Of a stretch of 64,000 bases of DNA, positions 54,265-64,000 are shown in pieces (the stretch's first letter is position 1; every line of letters starts with the position of its first letter). Made by a program: the position numbers and the translations under genes. The notes beneath the pieces are model-generated. The model made no database searches. It saw only the letters and a program-made list of their open reading frames with translations, and had not been told where the DNA came from. Origin of the DNA: Pelobates cultripes (taxonomy: Eukaryota > Chordata > Amphibia > Anura > Pelobatidae). The stretch spans positions 98,225,366-98,289,365 of the forward strand of contig OW240921.1 in the NCBI GenBank assembly GCA_933207985.1, read 5' to 3'.

Positions 54265-56118
54265 CTTGTTATGTTTTTTTTTTAATTCTTTATTTTAGTT
54301 GTGCAGATGGTCACAATATTTCAACAAGCGCCACAACAGCTTATTTCAGATTTCAAACAAGCTAGACAGTGGCATGATAATTTGCACAATTTTTGTATTT
54401 AACATGCTTAAAGGACCACTCTAGGCACCCAGACCACTTCAGCTTAATGAAGTGGTCTGGGTGCCAGGTCCCTCTAGGATTAACCCTTTTTTTTATAAAC
54501 ATAGCAGTTTCTGAGAAACTGCTATGTTTATAATAGGGTTAATCCAGCCTCTAAAGCCTTTAGTGGCTGTCTCACTGACAGCCGCTAGAGGCGTTTGCGT
54601 GCTTCTCACTGTGAAAATCCATATTAAAGCATTACGAAGAGGAGGATCAGAGGCGGAGAGGAGGAGGAGAGCTCCCCACCCTGCGCTGGAAAAAAGGTAA
54701 GTTTAACCCCTTTCCTCGCCATCCAGCCCGGCAGGAGTGGGACCCTGAGGGTGGGGGCACCCTCAGGGCACTATAGTGCCAGGAAAACGAGTATGTTTTC
54801 CTGGCACTATAGTGGTCCTTTAACTAAACAGTTGATTTGTCTGAGTACGATTGAATGAAATAAAATGCAGTAAAGTAAAGTTGCTGGATGCTTAACATTG
54901 CTAGGTCGCCTATGCTATGGTAGATATTGCGTTAACACGTTTTAAAACAGAGCAGTATCTGGTTACGAAGTAAAGAATAGTAACGTTATGTTATGAATGT
55001 TTAGATTAGGGATCATCGTAACCAGGCTGTGAACATCACATATTATGCATATATTAGAAGAGAAGCAGAAATAAACATAATATTTAGACATGCGAATTGC
55101 CAGGCCGGCAGGTATGTCCTCGTTATGTTAATAGGTGACAGTAACAGGCAAGCATGCTGTGCCACACCAGCACACCAATGTTTTCCATCGAGATTTACAA
55201 ATTGGTACGGAAGAACTGCACACAATTTTTGTTTTTAAACATTTCGGTTCAGGCTACATACATTTGCAGGCTTATAGTGATTGGTGTCGTGTGAGTGTCT
55301 CAGGGAGGGAGCTTAATGCATGTCAAGTTTAGCTGATGTGTGTGAGTGTGATATTTTTACATAATCTGGCCTGCCGTAGGTGAAGTAATGCATTAATGCG
55401 GTAAGACATATGGTGATATTATGTATGCTAAATGCACATGACTCATAATTTGTTGGTTAAACAAAGTGTAAGCCTGTGTGGTAGGAATGTATGTCAGGCT
55501 GAGTAGGCATTTTGTAGTTCCAGGTCTGCAGGCTTAACTTAAAACTTTTCTCCCTCTTGTGTGCGTGAAGGTGGGTGCCGGGGTCTGGCAGGCAATTCAC
55601 CCGCCTTTTGTAGCTCCATAGTCTGCCCCGTCTGGAGGCTTCTCTGGGGGCTCGGGGTGGGTATCTGTTCAGGAGGCACCAGGTGGACGGGCGGATCCAC
55701 GCTGCTGCATTCCTTGTCACTTGGTTGTATATCCGACCTTTGGTGTGCAGCGATGACCAGATGCAGGCACATAACCTGTCAAAGAACTCCAGTGTCTGCT
55801 CGGGCAGCTTAGTGAGAGTGTGTTTTGCTTGGGTCACTGTAGTCTCTGTTGCTGGCAGGTTTAATTGCTTGTGTGTGCTGCTTTGTGAGGGTATTCGTCC
55901 CCAGCGAGGACTGGGATATCCCCCGCCGGTCCAGAGGGGGGGTAGCGGGGCAGCATCCAATATGAGCTTTCGAGTTGGTTCCGTGTCGGGAGATCGGCCG
56001 CCTCCCCCAAGCCTCAGGCTCCGCTCCAGTGTAGGCCTCGTGGCCGGCCCGGGTGCTCTTTCTATGTTTCGGTACGTGGCAGGTATCAACCTGTTCCCCG
56101 CATCCTTGTTATGTTTTT
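54265..56118 (-). mobile_element. Antisense retroposon (probably L1-related) with 14-bp target duplication
   Basis: CTTGTTATGTTTTT is present at 54265-54278 and 56105-56118. A poly-T run follows the left copy (minus-strand poly-A tail), so the element runs from 56104 down to 54279. Its 5' half (55550-56104) is rich in G+C; its 3' half is AT-rich with TTTCAGATTTC. The longest minus-strand frame (55457-56158, 233 codons) is rich in Pro, Arg and Thr, continues beyond the element and contains no RT, endonuclease or RNA-binding motif. The element may be a LINE with its ORFs deleted, or a non-autonomous retroposon with 5' and 3' untranslated regions only. It contains a later T2 MITE at 54408. Confidence 0.75.
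54408..54823. repeat. T2 MITE, inverted orientation, inside the retroposon
   Basis: Left TTAAAGGACCACTCTAGGCACC, right CACTATAGTGGTCCTTTAA. The hairpin order is the reverse of 41000-41499: CACCCAGACCACTTCA first, then AACATAGCAGTTTC, GTGGCTGTCTCACTGACAGCC, a shortened middle, GCGCTGGAAAAAAGGTAAG, CCCTGAGGGTG and last GTGCCAGGAAAAC. The CpG-rich TGAATGCGC hairpin present at 41160-41230 is deleted here. Confidence 0.9.
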
Positions 56119-56119
56119 G

Positions 56120-56210
56120 AAAAATAATTTGTTCTCTATATACTTGGTACTTGAGCAAAATTGTCTATTTCGCAATTCATTTTCAAACGTGATCATTTTC
56201 TCAAAGTGCG
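56120..56210. other. Short unique spacer
   Basis: AT-rich DNA between the retroposon and the next MITE; nothing recognised. Confidence 0.4.
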
Positions 56211-56214
56211 CACC

Positions 56215-56510
56215 TTAAAGGGACACTATAGGCACCCCAACCACTTCATCTCATCGAAGAGGTCTGGGAGCAATGTCCCTGTCCCCCTTAGCCCAGCAAT
56301 GTATAACACTGCAGTTTTACAGAATGTTCCCTTTGCAGTACTAAGACTGCATCTAGTGGCTGTCTACCAGACTTCCACGAGATGCACTTCTAGCAGTTTC
56401 ACAGAGTTGGACTCTGTGAAACGACACTGGACATCCTCACGCTTTTCATGAGGAAGCCTAGTGTCTTCTAAAACCCCATAGGAAGGCATTGAGCCATAAT
56501 TCCCAAAGCA
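56215..56510. repeat. T2 MITE, 3'-truncated copy
   Basis: Left end TTAAAGGGACACTATAGGCACC and hairpin CACCCCAACCACTTCA...GAGGTCTGGGAG, then GCATCTAGTGGCTGTCTACCAGACTTCCACGAGATGC, TTCACAGAGTTGGACTCTGTGAA, CCCCATAGGAAGGCATTG. It stops near 56510 with no right terminus. Confidence 0.8.
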
Positions 56511-56514
56511 TGTA

Positions 56515-57490
56515 CAATTTAACTCACCTAATGAAGATCTCCATAACGCAAAAGGCAAGGGGCAAAAGTTAAGACATTTAAAAAGCAAATAAACATACAC
56601 CTTCTCTGTTTTGCTTTTAAACCGTTAGCATCATTTATCGTTGGCACTTGTCTTATATTAATTGACACATTGTACAGATCTCGCAACTAAATGTGCTGAA
56701 AGTATTAGGTATCATTAAAATCTGTACATCCATCAACATTAGTGCCCTATATAACCACTGCCAATTAGATTAGCTGACAGGAAGGCAAACATTTACAAAA
56801 GTGATTTCACTGTATTAGACAAAATAAATGCACAACAAATTTCTTTATGCCAAAGATGTTCAGCCTGTGACAATTCAAACTGAGTGAATCCTATTGAATC
56901 AAATGTAATTTTATATTGCCATCGTGAAATAGGAATTGCAGGCAGCTCAGGTATATCACCATTATAATGTGTTCTTCTTCATTGAGACCTGCTTCTGCTC
57001 AATTTAAATGCCACCAATCTCTTTTGCGTGACAGTCGGATATCAGGCTTAAGTGAACTAATATATGTTTGGCTCTTGGTCCTAGATAATTAAAAAAAGGG
57101 ACGGCAAAAATGCAGAGTGTTAACTTTACTTTTATTTACTTATTTTTCTGGGTGACCAAATTTTTTTTTCTCCATTAATTAATTTTCTAGTATTAAATTT
57201 AGGGATCTTTGTGTATATTTTTGTCTTTGCTTTCACAATTATTTCTCCCCATTAATTTTTTTTTCTAGAAGGTGCGAGATGAATGAGTTAGTAATAATGT
57301 AGGTCTTCAAGTAAAGGTGTCGCAAGGCAAAAAAGTGCAACTCTAACAAGTAAAATAGTATTTGTTTCTAAAATATATCTCTTAAACAGGTTGTGAAAAA
57401 AAGCTAAAATTTTGGCCTTTATTTAACATTTTTGGAAAATATTTTCAAATGAATTAAAATAGTAAATCTTTTTGAAATAAAAACATACTT
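56515..57490. other. AT-rich unique sequence, no gene seen
   Basis: No recognisable coding region; long poly-T runs near 57160 and 57255. Confidence 0.4.
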
Positions 57491-57499
57491 GGTGGTTTT

Positions 57500-57985
57500 G
57501 CATAAAAATTTGTTTTAGAACGAGGTGTTAGACATGATTGGGAAAATTTTGCATCTAATAGTGAATCTCACCCCTTTACAAATTTTATTGGGTTGGACCA
57601 GGGTTTTTATGTATAAATTGCAACAGAATATTCTATGGTTTCTTTTAAATGAGTCCAATGATTTAATACCTAGATTTTGGTCTGAGACTCCAAACATACA
57701 GGATTGAGTTAGGGAAGAATTATATTGGGAAGCAAAAGGTCATCTTGGTTAATATATGAAGGCTTGAAAACCATCAATTAAGAATTGAAAGGGACATTTT
57801 TCTGGGATCAAAATGATTAAAGGTTCTGTGGTGGCACAGATGGCAGATTGATTGTAATTGTTCATTCCAGCTAAGAATTTAATTTTTTGTTTTTTCCCCC
57901 TGTTTTTCACTTGTGTAATGTTATGAACATGGTTGTGTATGTTATGTTAATGGTTGTTAATGTTTTTCTGGAAAATATAATTTCC
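57500..57985 (+). pseudogene. Possible L1-like ORF2 C-terminal remnant and 3' end
   Basis: A 60-codon frame at 57525-57707 (NLTPLQILLGWTRVFMYKLQ, LIPRFWSETPNIQD) followed after a stop by REELYWEAKGHLG reads like the extreme C-terminus of an L1-type ORF2. It is followed by TTATGTTAATGGTTGTTAATG, typical of a LINE 3' untranslated end. No catalytic motif remains; identification is tentative. Confidence 0.35.
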
Positions 57986-57989
57986 AACT

Positions 57990-59138
57990 ATCCTAGTGGC
58001 ACAGCTAGCTTGTAAGGCACTCTGCTTTTAGAAAGACTGCTAGTTGATGATATATTTTGGTACCATCAGCTTGCAATACAGCATTTACATGGAGTTCTGG
58101 AAAACACGAGGGACACTGACCTACTTCTCCCTCAGCAGACAATTGCATGGCTCCCAACAATCCAGATTTTGGTGGTAAATTCACAATTTTTGGGTCCTTG
58201 TGACGGAGCTGCAGTACTCCAACCGAGTACCTCCGCCAATTTCGCTTCCTCGTAGCTATCCAGACTCTGGAGCACGTCAGACCCAGTCGCAAAGGCCTGA
58301 CTGGGATCTTCAAGGGTCTTGTCCACCATGGACCAGCCTACTAGGCTTATAGCCCTGGACACCCTTTTCATCAGCAGAGCAGTAATCAGAGCTCTTTTCC
58401 AAATCACCAGACAACAACTTTCATAGATATAGCACACATATTTATGCACCCAACAGTTTAATTTACATACAATAGGGTGCATAGAGCACTATAGTACAAG
58501 GAACTGTGGGGCCAGACAATAGCAAGGGCTAATGGGATATTAAGGAGGGACAGGGCAGCTAGTTTAAACTGGTCTGTCAGTGTCCCTGGGACAACACCCT
58601 GCTGGGGAAACAATAGGACAGGGAAAAGGGGGAGGGCGAGAGGCAACATACACTGTGCCAATACTGGGCACAGGGTGCCAAAACACAAGAGGAATCTAGG
58701 GACCCACACATAATGTCTGTCTTTCATCCCCAGTAATGGTGACTGTCCTGAAATAAGTCCTGTCCTGTCCTGCCTTCCTTACTTTGTTTCCTGGTATCCC
58801 ACCTATGGGGACACTATCTCACTACACTCTGGGCACTAGAACCCTTCAGAGAGCAGTGAAACAGTGCTCCCAACATGGTCCGCCCTCAGTGAGCGGGCCT
58901 TAGTAAGGTGGTCAACTGAAAAAAAGACTGCACATGGTGGCTGGTGGCTGCACATTTCAATACTAACAGCAAGCATGAATGCTGACCCATGTAAACCTTC
59001 CCACTGCCCAATAAATACATAGACACCTGTATAGTGGGTAAGGGCCACGGCCACAGCTTTATTAACTTTTGAACCAGCATTAACTTCCAACTCATTCCGC
59101 TGCAAAAGTACACTACTTTAATACCCTCATACACTGTC
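57990..59138 (-). mobile_element. Downstream part of a retroelement relic (probably DIRS-type)
   Basis: Non-AT-rich, repeat-like DNA. On minus it contains AGTAATAAAGCTG-like text near 59055, a CCGCTCACTGAGGGCGGACC hairpin at 58878-58900 and, near 58200-58260, CGGAGGTACTCGGTTGG. Frames of up to 116 codons on minus (58132-58482, 58836-59105) have no domain I recognise. Its position, continuous with the SGNH-like coding remnant at 61200-61840 once the LINE is removed, suggests one element. Confidence 0.35.
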
Positions 59139-61149
59139 CCATCAACCCAAGCAGCTATTTCACACTTTTGATACTCTTCTTCACCCTTTCACCCCTCTTC
59201 ACCTCTTTCTACCACCTTGTCTGCCACAAACTTTGTATCTCACTTCACTGAGAAGATCTCTACAATCAGAGAAGAGATCACTAATTTCTCTCCTTCCCCT
59301 ACCATTGAATCACCCAACCCCACTCCCTCCACCACTCTCCACTCATTTGCACCTGCTACAGCAGAAGAGGTCTCTTCTCTGCTCCGGTCCTCCAGCCCCA
59401 CCACCTGTTCCCTCGATCCTATTCTTCATATCTCATCCGCACTATGTCTCCCTCTCTTGCTCTTCCCCTCACTAAAATTTTCAATCTCTCCCTTTCCTCT
59501 GGCACATTTCCCTCACCCTTTAAACATGCAACTGTAACCCCAGTTCTGAAAAAGCCCAGCCTTGACCCCAACTCCCCATCCACCTAACGCCCTATCTCAC
59601 TACTGCCATTTGCCTCCAAGATCCTCGAGAGAGTTGTGTACACTAGGCTGACTGACTTTCTCGAAACCAACTCTCTGCTTGACCCCCTTCAATCTGGATT
59701 CCGTGCTGGTCATTCTGTCGAAACGGCAGTGACCAAAGTATCCAACTATTTAATTGCTGCAAAATCTCGCGGCCATTACTCTATCCTAATTCTCCTTGAT
59801 CTTTCTGCTGCCTTTGACACTGTTGATCATCAACAGCTTCTTCACATTCTCCGTAATTTTGGTCTACGGGATACTGCTCTCTCCTGGTGCTCCTCCTACC
59901 TCTACCAGCGCTCTTTCAGTGTTTCTTTCTCTGACTCTGCCTCTTCCCCCAACCACTCTCTGTCGGCGTCCCCCAAGGTTCTGTCCTTGGTCCCCTACTG
60001 TACTTTATCTACACTGCCTCCCTTGGTAAACTCATCAGCTCGTTTGGCTTCCATTATCATTTCTATGCTGATGACACGCAAATCTACCTGTCCTCTCCTG
60101 ATCTCTCTCCGCCCATCTTGACTTGTGTCCCTAAATGCCTCTCTTCGATCTCCAAATGGATGGCTGCTCATTTCCTTAAACTCAACCTGTCCAAAACAGA
60201 ACTTCTGATCTTTCCTCCCTTAAGTGTTACTACTCCCGTGTCTGTCTCCCTCCAAGTCAACAACGCTATCATCACCTCTACTTCGCAGGCTCGCTGTCTT
60301 GGTGTTCTCTTTGAATCCAACCTCTCCTTCATCCCTCATGTTCAATTAATCGCCAAAACCTGTTGCTTCCATTTTAAAAAACATAGCGCGCATTCGCCCC
60401 TATTTAACCCCGGATGCGGCTAAGGTGCTGGTCTATGCTCTTGTTCTCTCTCGCCTTGACTACTGCAAAACTCTTCCCAGTGGTCTTTCGTGTTCCCAGA
60501 TTGCACCGTTGCAATCTATAATGAATGCGGCGTCAAGGCTCATTTTCCTGTCCGCTTGCACCTCCCACGCCTCCCCGCTCTGTCAGTCCCTGCATTGGCT
60601 CCCAGTTAGGTATAGGGCTCAATTTAAAATGCTGGTGCTTGCTTACAAGTCCCTACAAAATGCTGCTCCAACCTACCTATCCTCCCCTACGCTCTGCCAA
60701 AGACCTACGTATATCCTCTCTCCCTACTCCCACCTCTAACGCTCGCCTCCAAGACTTTTCCAGGGCTGCACTCCCTTCCCTCCTCCATAAGAATTTCACC
60801 CAGTCTCCACTCATTAAAAAAATCATTGAAAACTCACTTCTTCAATTAAACTGTTAGCAGATTTTTATTCCCCACTCTCCATGACTCCTCTCCTGCAACT
60901 GTCAAAAATGATCTACTAAGCCCTCAGCGAATACTTTTCTAACAACTTACTTCGTACCCCTACTTTTACCCTTTGTGTCACTATACCCCACTCCCTCTAG
61001 AATGTAAGCTCATTGAGCAGGGCCCTCCACCTCTCTGTTCCTGTACGTCGAGTTGTCTGGTTACAATTAAATGTCTGTTAGTCCACCCTTTGTACAGCGC
61101 TACAGAATCTGATGGCGCTATACAAATAATAATAATAATAACAATAATA
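59139..61149 (+). pseudogene. L2/Rex1-like LINE, 5'-truncated ORF2 with RT core
   Basis: The best preserved LINE in the window. Frame 1 piece at about 59217-59490: TNFVSHFTEKISTIREEI and ATAEEVSSLL, the region preceding the RT. Main piece 59636-60121: [15 protein letters not shown] (residues 18-32), motif [12 protein letters not shown] (55-65), LSWCSSYL (82-89). A frameshift near 59955 moves the reading to another frame, where [10 protein letters not shown] (from 59965), [10 protein letters not shown] (60064-60093) and [11 protein letters not shown] follow to 60423. A second shift leads to LSRLDYCKTL and SLHWLPVRYRAQFKMLVLAYK (60425-60739). An early stop lies at 59587. The 3' end has TGTAAGCTCATTGAGCAGGGC, TGTTAGTCCACCCTTTGTAC, AGCGCTACAGAATCTGATGG, GCGCTATACAAAT and (AATAAT)n. 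A possible 6-bp target duplication ACTGTC lies at 59133-59138 and 61150-61155. With only a few lesions in 1.9 kb the copy is relatively young. The clade call (L2/Rex1 within the Jockey superfamily) is from motif style. Confidence 0.92.
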
Positions 61150-61840
61150 ACTGTCAGAAATGGGGGTGATTATACCACCAGACAGATATCAATTCCAATT
61201 CCCAGAGTTGAAAGCAGCCTGCCGTCCGCCTTCAGCCCAAGCAGGCTGCAACTTTCCATTCCGAATTGGCACTTGCCTTTACATGCGCTGGCCAGGTATC
61301 CTGCCACCGCGATGCCGGCCTCCTTTCCACTCCCCCAGCATTGTGCCCACGCCGCCAGCGCCCCACTTGCAGCCCGATATATAATATATCCAGATTTAAG
61401 TGGACCTCATCCTTCCGCATCAAGTTGCTGTTGTCACACTCCAATTTGACATGCCTGACCACGATACCCTCAAGCCGTCGGACAAACCTAGCAATGGTCA
61501 TGTTGAGTTTCTGCCTACTGAGCTAGAGCCCTTTTGCATGAGGCAGGTGCTGTCAACACGGCCTGGGAACCACCTCAAACCACACCACTGTAACGTCCCA
61601 AAACAACACCATACACCGGGCAACATCATCCTTTATGGAGTGAATCAAGTCAATCATCCTCACCCGGCCCAGATCATAGCATTATACTCCTTCCTTTGAA
61701 GTGGGAAGTGCCCACCCCCAGACTCCCTTATATCTGTCCCTCCTTGCTGCAACATTGTTTCCCCTTTTATCCGCCCCCTTTCTTGGGCAGAAGTCATGCT
61801 TCCCTTCCTTGGCAGTCCAGAAAATCTCTTGAAAAAAGTA
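61150..61840 (-). pseudogene. SGNH-hydrolase-like C-terminal remnant of a probable DIRS-type element
   Basis: On minus, reading from about 61650 down: a segment with LIHSIKDDVARCMVLFWDVTVV, then after a stop LNMTIARFVRRLEGIVVRHV and MRKDEVHLNLDILYIGLQVG (61501-61350). The final DEVHLN resembles the D-x-V-H-L Asp/His block that closes SGNH hydrolase-fold domains, and GLDIF-like residues follow, a pattern I associate with SGNH-like proteins encoded in amphibian tyrosine-recombinase (DIRS-type) retroelements. Stops interrupt it. The LINE at 59139-61149 splits it from downstream sequence at 57990-59138. Confidence 0.4.
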
Positions 61841-64000
61841 ACTCTTACAAAGAAATAGCTCACTGTAATAAGCCTACATAATGTAAAAAGTAGACAAACA
61901 GCAAACATTGAATACTTCTGGTTGACTGAAGCACCACCACCATTGGACAAAAAAAATAAAATAGAACAGTAGAATGTGAATAATAGTAGTTGTGAAGATA
62001 AAATTGATGCAAGAAAAAAAAAATTAAATAATAATTATTGCAGTAGTAAGGCTAATAAACCACTTAGGACAGACCTTTCAAAAGTGCATATATTGTACAT
62101 ACACCTTTGTATCTTGTACTAAATCATAGCTTATTTCCTAGTTTTAATAAAATATCCATAGTTAATATAATTTACATTTTTCTGAAATAAAAAAAAAAAC
62201 AGCTTTACCTTTATATCTATATACAATTATAACTACTTCTCAGGGACACGGAACACAGTAAATGGTAATAGCATGACATTATTAAGTTATATATTCTATC
62301 AACACATTCGAATCTTGGGAGTAGCAAAGCTTTGTGTGGAAGAACCGTATTCGTGAATGAACCCTGTGCCACTGGCAAATTGTATAAATTGTTCTACTTG
62401 TGATATGAATCTTCACAGCAGAATTATACTTGGAGAATCAGAAATGTGCTCGATAAATAGTGTTAGGCATCCCACTGTGATAGATCTGCAGGCAGCCCAA
62501 GCCATTGGTGTTTCGAGGAAAAATAAAATCCGAACACCATTGCAAATCTTATCAGTATGTGCGGTGATTAAATTGTGAATTTATGATACTGAATGAATGA
62601 ATGTGTCAATCAAACTCCAGGTGTATTTACATATTGTTTAAAGATCAGTGCGTAAATTGCATTTATCTGCTTTACTTTTCAAAATGCGCGTTAGATATTA
62701 AATGAAAAAACAAATTGATATATGAGTTGTGTAACACTTGGGGGTGACTCCATGTTGAATTTATAGAGAATTGAAGAATAGTCTGTCATCCTCACTTTTT
62801 TTTTCTTCAATGTATATTTCATTAACTCCTTCTCTCTATACGTGCATGTAGACAAAACATTTTTTTATCTTTTACAGCAAATTTATTTGCCAGGATGCCT
62901 CGTCCACCCATTGCGCAGTTCATAAATATTAATGAAATAGTATATAATACAAATAATAATAATCTGAAAAAATGAAGTGGCCACCAGTGATATGCACTAG
63001 AGCAGTTTTGCATTTTTATTAAATATTCTTGTTTATAAGATTATATCTTACGTATACTATTAATGTTCCTTTAAATATGTTCCTAATATGTTAATTATTG
63101 CTCTGGAGGGAGTAGTACACACAGAGTAAAGATATAAACCAAGTAACTGTGGTTCTGAATATTATTGCATAATGAAAACTCTGCACTTTTCCTCATATTC
63201 ATCTGTCTTATAAAATCCTCAAAGGAAAAGTTTACTTGTGCTGTAAAATTGGACGAACACCTCGATCGTTTATAATCCAGCATTTTATTAAATATGGATT
63301 ATTGGATTAAACATAATGTTTGCCCTTTAGTGTTATATGCTTAAGTTGAGAAGCAGATGGTAGACTCACTGGTTGATATTAAATAAAGATCCACTCTTAG
63401 GACAAAAACTACTTTGTCTTAATGTAGTGCTTTTGGAGCATAGATGCTGCCCCATTTCTCAGAAAATGCTAAACATTGGTCGTTCCGAGAAGTGGCAGTG
63501 TTTATAAAAACACGCCAGAAGGTCGTAAGATAGAATACCACTACATGCACTTCCTCCTTTAGGTCTTCATATTTTAAAAGGACTTTTAGAATCATTACAC
63601 ACAGAATACTGGCAACAAATAATTGTATTCAGTGCATTCTCTAAAAGAAGCATTGGATTTCTACATTTGTCCTCAATTCTTCTCCCTTGAGAAGCATCTG
63701 ATTGAAGAAAGGGTCATCAGGATTGATGGCTTCTTCTGGATTATGGGTACGTTTTATGGAAATGTATTGTTTTTATTATTATTATTATTATTTTAATTGG
63801 GGGGGGATTAATCAATCTCCAACAATAAAGATTGTTGGAGTAGAACAAATATTTGACTGACCTGTAAAAACTATCAGGTATATTATATTGACAGCACACA
63901 CAAATTAGTGAACCTACCTACTTGCAGTACAGAAAACTCCCTGCAGCATACATTGCTATTATCATTTTAATATAATTTAACCATATAGTGGTTGTATATT
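61841..64000. other. AT-rich unique sequence, no gene seen
   Basis: Short open frames only. A (TTA)n run lies at 63774-63793 and a G-run at 63800. 62360-62560 is non-repetitive with more balanced composition and might be conserved non-coding DNA, but there is no direct evidence. Confidence 0.4.

Noticed and set aside
55457..56158. 233-codon minus-strand frame as a host gene or LINE ORF1
   Set aside because: It crosses the right edge of the inserted retroposon (56118), is rich in Pro/Arg/Thr from GC-rich untranslated DNA, and shows no coiled coil, RRM, zinc knuckle, RT or endonuclease motif.
1..64000. Host protein-coding exons, tRNA, rRNA or snRNA genes
   Set aside because: Reading both strands I found no conserved protein segment outside mobile elements, no tRNA A/B box pair in a cloverleaf context and no rRNA; short exons could still be missed without alignment.

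Overview
This window looks like vertebrate intergenic DNA, most likely from a frog (anuran amphibian). The evidence is its AT-rich base composition, the absence of any intact host gene, and a dense load of TTAA-flanked T2-type MITEs (termini TTAAAGG..., as described in Xenopus), together with L2/Rex1-like and L1-like LINEs, a Penelope-like element and a probable DIRS-type remnant. The taxonomic call is inference; I cannot name the species. No operon, rRNA, tRNA, CRISPR array or convincing host exon was found.

Layout. 1-3350: a TG-rich minisatellite followed by an extraordinary chain of GC-rich hairpins (879-1192), then a CA-rich microsatellite followed by a 170-bp near-perfect palindrome (3113-3282). 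These look like two members of one repeat type. 3350-13400: mostly AT-rich unique sequence with scattered MITEs (notably 6380-6949, 6957-7177 and a palindrome at 12149-12297). 13380-14500: composite repeats, an antisense LINE tail and a three-copy 61-bp tandem repeat whose units each form a hairpin. 14500-23200: mostly unique AT-rich DNA, with a homeobox-motif-rich stretch at 15484-15650, an L2-like LINE end at 20490-21061 and degraded possible coding remnants. 23269-27512: nested MITEs, a minisatellite, and a T2 MITE abutting an L2-like LINE. 27500-35000: unique sequence, a foldback at 32914-33095 enclosing a hammerhead-like motif, and a Tc1/mariner deletion derivative at 34844-35052. 35228-41570: a cluster of T2 MITEs, one nested in another. 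42100-44640: a decayed Penelope-like element with reverse transcriptase and GIY-YIG domains. 45085-52340: a T2 MITE, an antisense L1-like insertion with a 15-bp target duplication, and a 30-bp-unit minisatellite. 54265-56118: an antisense L1-like insertion with a 14-bp target duplication that itself contains a T2 MITE. 58000-61840: a retroelement relic on the minus strand with an SGNH-like C-terminus (probably DIRS-type), split by a fairly young L2-like LINE. The rest is AT-rich unique DNA.

There are no cooperating genes here. The interest lies in the order of transposition that the nesting records, the multi-hairpin architecture shared by several MITEs, and ribozyme-like motifs. I did not find a convincing new biological system; the best leads are the hairpin chains, the hammerhead-like motifs and the short candidate regulatory stretches.
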